A model generated the notes under the pieces. It saw nothing but the letters and a program-made list of their open reading frames with translations. It was not told the DNA's origin and ran no database searches. Both the position numbers and the translations under genes were made by a program. DNA of 7,438 nt from Gemmatimonas phototrophica (GTDB lineage Bacteria; Gemmatimonadota; Gemmatimonadetes; Longimicrobiales; Gaopeijiaceae), in contig CAMCNM010000092.1 in NCBI GenBank assembly GCA_945876015.1, positions 1 through 7,438 on the forward strand. Direction: 5' to 3'. Positions within the stretch are counted from its first letter, which is position 1; each line of letters opens with the position of its first letter. Of this stretch, positions 1-7,438 are shown piece after piece.

Positions 1-142
1 CTTGTCTGCGTCCCAGATTCACATCGCTCTCTTGGAGGGCTGTATTCGCAATGCGTGTGCCAGCAGGAGGAGTAAAACCACGATTCCTTCCGCTTGCTCA
101 TGCCCTTGAAGTCGGCCTTCGGGGCGGATTTGATCGCCGGGG
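1..142. other. Intergenic region after the rpoBC terminator
   Basis: Apart from the sigma-54-like site this stretch holds nothing I can support as a gene. A minus-strand frame from an ATG at 99-101 stays open to the left edge (33 codons: MSKRKESWFYSSCWHTHCEY...), but it lacks a spaced ribosome binding site and resembles no family I know. The plus-strand AGGAGGAG at 65-72 looks like a Shine-Dalgarno but has no start codon at a useful distance. In many bacteria rpoBC is followed by rpsL, but no part of S12 is visible here. Confidence 0.5.
47..63 (-). promoter_or_regulatory. Candidate sigma-54 (-24/-12) promoter pointing off the left edge
   Basis: On the minus strand the sequence CTGGCACACGCATTGCG fits the RpoN consensus YTGGCACGNNNNTTGCW, with invariant GG (60-61) and GC (48-49) at the exact -24/-12 spacing. 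Only the less conserved G after TGGCAC and the final W differ. It lies about 80 bases past the rpoBC terminator and would start transcription near position 36, running out of the window to the left. No -35/-10 pair of better quality was seen in the same stretch. The downstream gene is not visible, and a chance match in a single short intergenic region cannot be excluded. Confidence 0.4.
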
Positions 143-182
143 GCAAAACAAGAGGGGCGTCCCCGTGATGGGGACGCCCCTC
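143..182 (-). terminator. Rho-independent terminator of the rpoBC operon
   Basis: A perfect 13-bp inverted repeat (152-164 paired with 170-182, 5-base loop at 165-169) begins 25 bases after the rpoC stop codon. The minus-strand stem is GAGGGGCGTCCCC and its complement, rich in G:C pairs, and is followed directly by TTGTTTTG, giving a U-rich tail. On the plus strand the hairpin is followed by CGGCGTAGCG with no U-tract, so it acts only for transcription coming from rpoC. This marks rpoC as the last gene of its operon. Confidence 0.93.
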
Positions 183-207
183 GGCGTAGCGCAGCGATAC
201 AGCCGCG

Positions 208-3200
208 TCAGTCTGCGGTCACCTCTTCGGCGTCCGCGGCCAGACCGGGAACGAACTCGCCCGGCTCGGCGAGAGGCATGATCGCCTCGTCGTAGTACGA
301 CTGCTCCACCATGAACTCGACGTCCGAGTAGCGGTGGATGCCGGTGCCGGCGGGAATCAGGTGCCCGATGATGATGTTCTCCTTCAGGCCCTTCAGATCG
401 TCGCGCGCTCCCCGCACCGCCGCGTCGGTCAGCACTCGAGTGGTCTCCTGGAAGGAGGCCGCCGAGATGAACGACTCGGTGGTGAGGCTGGCCTTGGTGA
501 TCCCGAGCAGCAGCGGCTCGCTGCGCGCGGGCTTGCTGCCCTCGGCCATGGTCTTCTGGTTCAGATTGCGGAACTCCGTACGATCCACGTTCTCGCCTTC
601 GAGCAGCGCGGTGTCGCCCGGATCCGTGATCTTCACCTTCTGAAGCATCTGGCGGACGATTACGCCGATGTGTTTGTCGTTGATCTTCACGCCCTGGAGC
701 CGGTAGACCTCCTGGATCTCGTTCAGGAGGTATTCCTGCACCGCGCGCGGTCCCTTGATGCGCAGGATGTCGTGCGGGTTGATCGGGCCCTCGGACAGAC
801 GGTCGCCCGCGCGCACCTGGTCGCCCGCGTGGACGCGCATGTGCTTACCGACCGGGACCTCGTACGTCCGCGCCGGGCCGGTCTCGGGAGTGACGACGAC
901 CTCGCGCTTGCCGCGCTTGATGTCGCCGAAGCTCACCTTGCCGTCGATCTCGGTGATGACCGCCGGATCCTTCGGACGGCGCGCCTCGAACAGCTCCGCG
1001 ATGCGCGGCAGGCCGCCCGTGATGTCGCGCGTCTTGTAGACCTCGCGGCTGATCTTGGCGATGGTGTCGCCGGGCGCGACTTCCTGCGTGTCGCGCACGG
1101 TCAGCTGGGCGCCCACCGGAACGATGAACTCCCTCAGCTTCTCCTGCTTTTTTCCCTTGGCGACGATCTGGATCATCGGGTGGAGCTTCTTCTCCCGGTC
1201 CTCGATGATCGTCATCTGCCTACGGCCCGTGGACTCGTCGAGCTCTTCGCGCATCGTCGCTTCGTCGATGATGTCGATGAACTTGATCACGCCCGCGGAG
1301 TCCGCGACCAGCGGCTCCGAGTACGGGTCCCAGCTGAACAGCAGGTCGCCCGAGGCGATCTCCTGACTTTCGACAACCGATAGCGTGGCGCCGTACGGAA
1401 CCGACAAGCGGCTCCGGATCTGGCCTTCCTTCGTCATCAAGATGATCTGACCTTCGCGCGACGTGACGATCTTTTCGTTGTTCGGGGTCAGAACGGTCGT
1501 GACGCGGTCGAGCGCGACCTGTCCGTCGATCTTGCTCTTACGCTGTGTCTGAGCAGCGATGCGGGCGGCCGTACCACCGATGTGGAAGGTACGCAGGGTG
1601 AGCTGCGTGCCCGGCTCGCCGATCGACTGCGCCGCCAGGATGCCGACCGCCTCGCCGATGTCCACCGTCTTCATGGTGGCCAGGTTGCGGCCGTAGCATG
1701 CCCGGCAGAGACCGCGACGGGCCTCGCAGGTCAGTACCGACCGGATCTTCACGGACTGGATGCCCGCTTCTTCGATCGCCTCGGCGGCCTCGACCTCGAT
1801 CAGGTCGCCCGCCTCGACCAGCAGCTCGCCGTCGATCGGATCGTAGACGTCCTCGAGAGCGACGTTGCCGACGATGCGGTCGCCCAGCGGTTCGATGATG
1901 TCCTCGCCTTCCTTCAGCGCGATCGTCTCCAGCCCCATGATCGTGCCGCAGTCGTCGCTGGTGACCACCACGTCCTGGGCGACGTCCACCAGACGGCGCG
2001 TCAGATAGCCGGCGTCGGCCGTCTTGAGCGCCGTGTCGGCGAGGCCTTTGCGCGCCCCGTGAGTGCTGATGAAGTACTCGACCACCGTTAGACCTTCACG
2101 GAAGTTCGACTTGATCGGGCTCTCGATGATTTCGCCGATGCCTCCGGTCAGCTTCTTCTGCGGCTTGGCCATCAGCCCGCGCATCCCGGCCAGCTGACGC
2201 ATTTGGTCGCGGTTACCGCGCGCGCCGGACGTCATCATCATGAAGACGGGGTTGAAGCCGTCCTTGCTGCGCTCGAGGTGACGCACCATCGCGTCGGCCA
2301 CGTCGTTGTTCGCGTGGGTCCAGGTGTCGATGACCTTGTTGTAGCGCTCGCCGTTCGAGATGTATCCGCTCGAGTAGGCACGCTGGAAGCGCGTGACCTG
2401 CTCGTCGGCGTCGCGCAGGATCTCGACCTTCTCGGCCGGCACCTCGAGGTCCTCGATGCCCACGCTGATGCCGCCCATGGTGGCGTAGCGGAAGCCGAAG
2501 TCCTTGAGGTTGTCCAGGAAGGCCGTGCACCGGGAGAGACCCGCGATCGTGAAGCAGTCGAACACGAGGTCGCCCAGCTCCTTCTTCCCGAACGTGCGGT
2601 TCAGGAAGCCGAGCTCCGGGGGCACGATCGAGTTGAAGAGGATGCGGCCGGCCGTGGTACGCAGCCAGCGGCCGCGCGTGTCCTCTTCCCCGACCATGAC
2701 CGGGACCCAGAACCAGCACAGCGAGTTGAACTCGAGCTTGCCGGTCGAGATCGCCATCTCCACCTCGCCGAACGTCGCGAAGCGGAGCGCGTTCTTGTAC
2801 AGCTTGTCCAACTCGGCGTCGGCCGCGTCGCGCTCGCCCTTGGCGCGCTTCTGGTCGGACGCCGCGGCCTCAAGGTCCTTCACCTTCAGGGACAGGTTGG
2901 TCAGGTAGTACGACCCGATCACCATGTCCTGCGTGGGGGCGGCCACGGGCCGACCGTTCGACGGCAGGAGGATGTTGTTGCTGGCAAGCATGAGCACGCG
3001 GGCCTCCAGCTGCGCCTCGAACGAGAGCGGCACGTGCACCGCCATCTGGTCCCCGTCGAAGTCGGCGTTGAACGCCGCGCACACGAGCGGATGGATCCGG
3101 ATGGCCTTACCCTCGACCAGCACGGGCTCGAACGCCTGGATGCCCAGGCGGTGCAGGGTCGGCGCGCGGTTCAGCATCACGGGGTGGTCGCGGATGATGT

Positions 3201-4509
3201 CCTCGAGCACCTCGTACACCTTTGGATCGTCGCGCTCGACGATCTTCTTCGCGCGCTTCACCGTCTCGGCCTCGCCCCTCTTCTCCAGCTCGTGGATGAT
3301 GAAGGGCTTGAACAGCTCGACGGCCATCGCCTTGGGCAGACCGCACTGGTGCAGCTTGAGCTCGGGGCCGACCACGATGACCGAGCGGCCCGAGTAGTCC
3401 ACGCGCTTGCCGAGCAGGTTCTGACGGAATCGGCCCTGCTTGCCCTTGAGCATGTCGCTGAGCGACTTGAGGGGGCGCTTGCCGCGGCCGCGGATCGCCT
3501 TGGAACGGCGGCCGTTGTCGAACAGCGCGTCCACCGACTCCTGCAGCATGCGCTTCTCGTTCCTGAGGATGACCTCGGGAGCGCGCATCTCGATCAGCTT
3601 CTTGAGCCGGTTGTTCCGGTTGATGACGCGCCGGTACAGGTCGTTCAGGTCGGACGTGGCGAAGCGGCCGCCGTCGAGCGGAACGAGCGGGCGCAGGTCC
3701 GGCGGAATGACCGGCACCGCGTCCATGATCATCCACTCGGGGCGATTCCGCACGTCGGCGGTCGGGCCCGAGTTGCGGATCGCGTCCACCACCTTGAGCC
3801 GCTTGAGCTTCTTCTTCTTCCGGTGCTGGCTGGTCTCGGTCGTGATCTCGATGCGCAACCAAGCGGAAAGGCGATCGAGCCCCTTCCCGTCGGAGTTGCG
3901 GTCGTGGAACCTCCGCTCTGGCGTGTCGAGGAACTTGAGCAGCGTGCGCACTGCTTCGGCGCCGATCTCGGCGCGGAACTCGTTGTCGCCTTCCTCACGC
4001 GCCTTCACGCGCAGGTCGTAGTAGTCGTCCTCGTCGAGCAAGTCCTGGAACTGCACGTCCTGCTTGCCCGCGTGGGTGACCACGTACGCAGCGTAGTACA
4101 CGACCTTTTCGAGGTCGCGCAGCGTCATGCCCAGCAGATATCCGAGCTGGCTGGGTAGCGTCTTGAAGAACCAGATGTGCGCGACCGGCACCGCCAACTC
4201 GATATGGCCCATGCGCTCGCGGCGGACCTTCGACAGCGTTACCTCGACGCCGCAGCGGTCGCACACGTGCCCGCGGAAGCGGATGCGCTTGAACTTCCCG
4301 CAATGGCACTCCCAATCCTTTACAGGACCGAAGATGCGCTCGCAGAAGAGCCCGTCGCGCTCGGGCTTGAACGAGCGGTAGTTGATGGTCTCCGGCTTGG
4401 TGACCTCGCCGTACGACCAGCTTCGGATCTCTTCCGGAGAAGCGATCTTGAGCTGGATGAAGTCGAAGTCCGCAGACCTCTGCTCGCGAGCCCTAGGAAA
4501 ATCGATCAT
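208..4509 (-). CDS. rpoC: RNA polymerase subunit beta' (complete)
   Basis: Beta' subunit of RNA polymerase (1433 aa; E. coli has 1407), carrying the catalytic Mg site and the sigma-binding clamp helices. Visible in order: N-terminal zinc ribbon with C68, C70, C83 and C86; clamp helices around residues 285-330 ([20 protein letters not shown]); and the switch-2 region [21 protein letters not shown]. The catalytic NADFDGD follows at residues 481-487 with D483, D485 and D487 (bases 3049-3063). Next come the F-loop region [20 protein letters not shown] and the bridge helix ([21 protein letters not shown], about 819-839). The second zinc site is C854, C928, C935 and C938. The trigger loop [13 protein letters not shown] has R973 and H976 matching E. 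coli R933 and H936. An SI3-type insertion separates the trigger-loop halves, followed by [18 protein letters not shown] and the conserved C-terminal [11 protein letters not shown] near the omega contact. The ATG at 4507-4509 is chosen because a Shine-Dalgarno lies 7 bases upstream and the N-terminus ([23 protein letters not shown]) has the family's usual length. The stop is TGA at 208-210. No lesion or missing catalytic residue was seen. Confidence 0.99.
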   Translation of the reverse strand: MIDFPRAREQRSADFDFIQLKIASPEEIRSWSYGEVTKPETINYRSFKPERDGLFCERIFGPVKDWECHCGKFKRIRFRGHVCDRCGVEVTLSKVRRERMGHIELAVPVAHIWFFKTLPSQLGYLLGMTLRDLEKVVYYAAYVVTHAGKQDVQFQDLLDEDDYYDLRVKAREEGDNEFRAEIGAEAVRTLLKFLDTPERRFHDRNSDGKGLDRLSAWLRIEITTETSQHRKKKKLKRLKVVDAIRNSGPTADVRNRPEWMIMDAVPVIPPDLRPLVPLDGGRFATSDLNDLYRRVINRNNRLKKLIEMRAPEVILRNEKRMLQESVDALFDNGRRSKAIRGRGKRPLKSLSDMLKGKQGRFRQNLLGKRVDYSGRSVIVVGPELKLHQCGLPKAMAVELFKPFIIHELEKRGEAETVKRAKKIVERDDPKVYEVLEDIIRDHPVMLNRAPTLHRLGIQAFEPVLVEGKAIRIHPLVCAAFNADFDGDQMAVHVPLSFEAQLEARVLMLASNNILLPSNGRPVAAPTQDMVIGSYYLTNLSLKVKDLEAAASDQKRAKGERDAADAELDKLYKNALRFATFGEVEMAISTGKLEFNSLCWFWVPVMVGEEDTRGRWLRTTAGRILFNSIVPPELGFLNRTFGKKELGDLVFDCFTIAGLSRCTAFLDNLKDFGFRYATMGGISVGIEDLEVPAEKVEILRDADEQVTRFQRAYSSGYISNGERYNKVIDTWTHANNDVADAMVRHLERSKDGFNPVFMMMTSGARGNRDQMRQLAGMRGLMAKPQKKLTGGIGEIIESPIKSNFREGLTVVEYFISTHGARKGLADTALKTADAGYLTRRLVDVAQDVVVTSDDCGTIMGLETIALKEGEDIIEPLGDRIVGNVALEDVYDPIDGELLVEAGDLIEVEAAEAIEEAGIQSVKIRSVLTCEARRGLCRACYGRNLATMKTVDIGEAVGILAAQSIGEPGTQLTLRTFHIGGTAARIAAQTQRKSKIDGQVALDRVTTVLTPNNEKIVTSREGQIILMTKEGQIRSRLSVPYGATLSVVESQEIASGDLLFSWDPYSEPLVADSAGVIKFIDIIDEATMREELDESTGRRQMTIIEDREKKLHPMIQIVAKGKKQEKLREFIVPVGAQLTVRDTQEVAPGDTIAKISREVYKTRDITGGLPRIAELFEARRPKDPAVITEIDGKVSFGDIKRGKREVVVTPETGPARTYEVPVGKHMRVHAGDQVRAGDRLSEGPINPHDILRIKGPRAVQEYLLNEIQEVYRLQGVKINDKHIGVIVRQMLQKVKITDPGDTALLEGENVDRTEFRNLNQKTMAEGSKPARSEPLLLGITKASLTTESFISAASFQETTRVLTDAAVRGARDDLKGLKENIIIGHLIPAGTGIHRYSDVEFMVEQSYYDEAIMPLAEPGEFVPGLAADAEEVTAD
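1027..1572 (-). other. SI3-type insertion in the beta' trigger loop
   Basis: About 182 residues (roughly 980-1161 of RpoC) separate TFHIGG from [19 protein letters not shown]. The segment contains the patterns VPYGATLSV...GDLLFSWDP and [11 protein letters not shown]...PGDTIAKI, which parallel the paired sandwich-barrel hybrid motifs of E. coli SI3 (KVPYGAVLA...VANWDP and FLPGKAIVQL...SGDTLARI). SI3 is present in Proteobacteria and FCB-type bacteria and absent from Firmicutes and Actinobacteria, so it helps place the organism. It modulates trigger-loop movement and pausing in E. coli; the same role here is inferred. Confidence 0.85.
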
Positions 4510-4515
4510 GCCTTT

Positions 4516-4522
4516 TCACCCC
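4516..4522 (-). promoter_or_regulatory. Ribosome binding site of rpoC
   Basis: On the minus strand the sequence GGGGTGA lies 6 bases (AAAGGC) before the rpoC ATG and matches the anti-Shine-Dalgarno complement GAGGTGA at 6 of 7 positions. It supports the ATG at 4507-4509 as the start. The rest of the 53-base rpoB-rpoC spacer (4510-4562) shows no U-tract hairpin and no clear promoter, so the two genes are read as co-transcribed. Confidence 0.75.
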
Positions 4523-4562
4523 AGCGGGTTGAGGGCGTAAGAATCGTGTCTTGCACCAGCAC

Positions 4563-7438
<2,876 letters not shown>

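Noticed and set aside
1..101. Minus-strand frame from ATG at 99-101 open to the left edge
   Set aside because: Only 33 codons are visible, there is no properly spaced Shine-Dalgarno, the composition (Cys, Trp, His, Ser, Arg) is unlike a normal N-terminus, and it overlaps the promoter-like site.
51..281. Plus-strand 76-codon frame with start at 51
   Set aside because: It runs through the terminator hairpin and into the 3' end of rpoC, has an arginine/proline-rich translation of no known family and no spaced ribosome binding site.
2203..4158. A 651-codon open frame on the plus strand opposite rpoC, plus another of 349 codons at 334-1383
   Set aside because: Both are exactly codon-aligned with rpoC on the other strand. 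A stop there would require a TTA, CTA or TCA codon in rpoC, and these are rare in high-GC genes, so long empty frames are expected. The translations are skewed to His, Arg, Val, Leu and Asp with no recognisable domain, and rpoC is certain.
4518..4529. Small hairpin (ACCC-GCTG-GGGT on the minus strand) overlapping the rpoC ribosome binding site
   Set aside because: A four-base-pair stem is too weak to claim translational control and is expected by chance in G/C-rich sequence.

Overview
The window is a minus-strand, high-GC (about 60-65% by eye) stretch of a bacterial core chromosome. It carries the 3' two thirds of rpoB, the whole of rpoC, and a short tail past the end of the operon. Reading in the direction of transcription (right to left), rpoB enters across the right edge and ends at 4563. 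A 53-base spacer with a Shine-Dalgarno follows, then rpoC runs from 4509 to 208. A near-perfect intrinsic terminator lies at 143-182. The last ~140 bases hold no convincing gene, but they do hold a sequence that matches the sigma-54 (-24/-12) promoter consensus and points off the left edge. The two genes fill about 97% of the window.

The organism is a bacterium. The beta' subunit has a Bacteroidota/Gemmatimonadota-like (FCB superphylum) character. After the F-loop it has an MRGLMAKPQ...[11 protein letters not shown] segment where E. coli has a shorter one, it reads TADAGYL in the bridge helix, and it has an [13 protein letters not shown] block. The beta subunit reads DVHYSHYGR and [13 protein letters not shown]. 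High GC together with these features suggests Gemmatimonadota or a related uncultured phylum such as Eisenbacteria. This placement is from memory of the families, not from a search.

The two genes encode the two large subunits that together form the RNA polymerase active centre: beta supplies the rifampicin pocket, the catalytic lysines and the flap, and beta' supplies the Mg-binding NADFDGD loop, bridge helix, trigger loop and both zinc sites. All key residues looked for are present, and no frameshift was seen. This is housekeeping sequence, and I see no new defence, mobile or biosynthetic system in it. The items most worth a second look are an approximately 127-residue insertion near the C-terminal part of beta, at a position different from the E. 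coli insertion, and the candidate sigma-54 promoter beyond the operon terminator.
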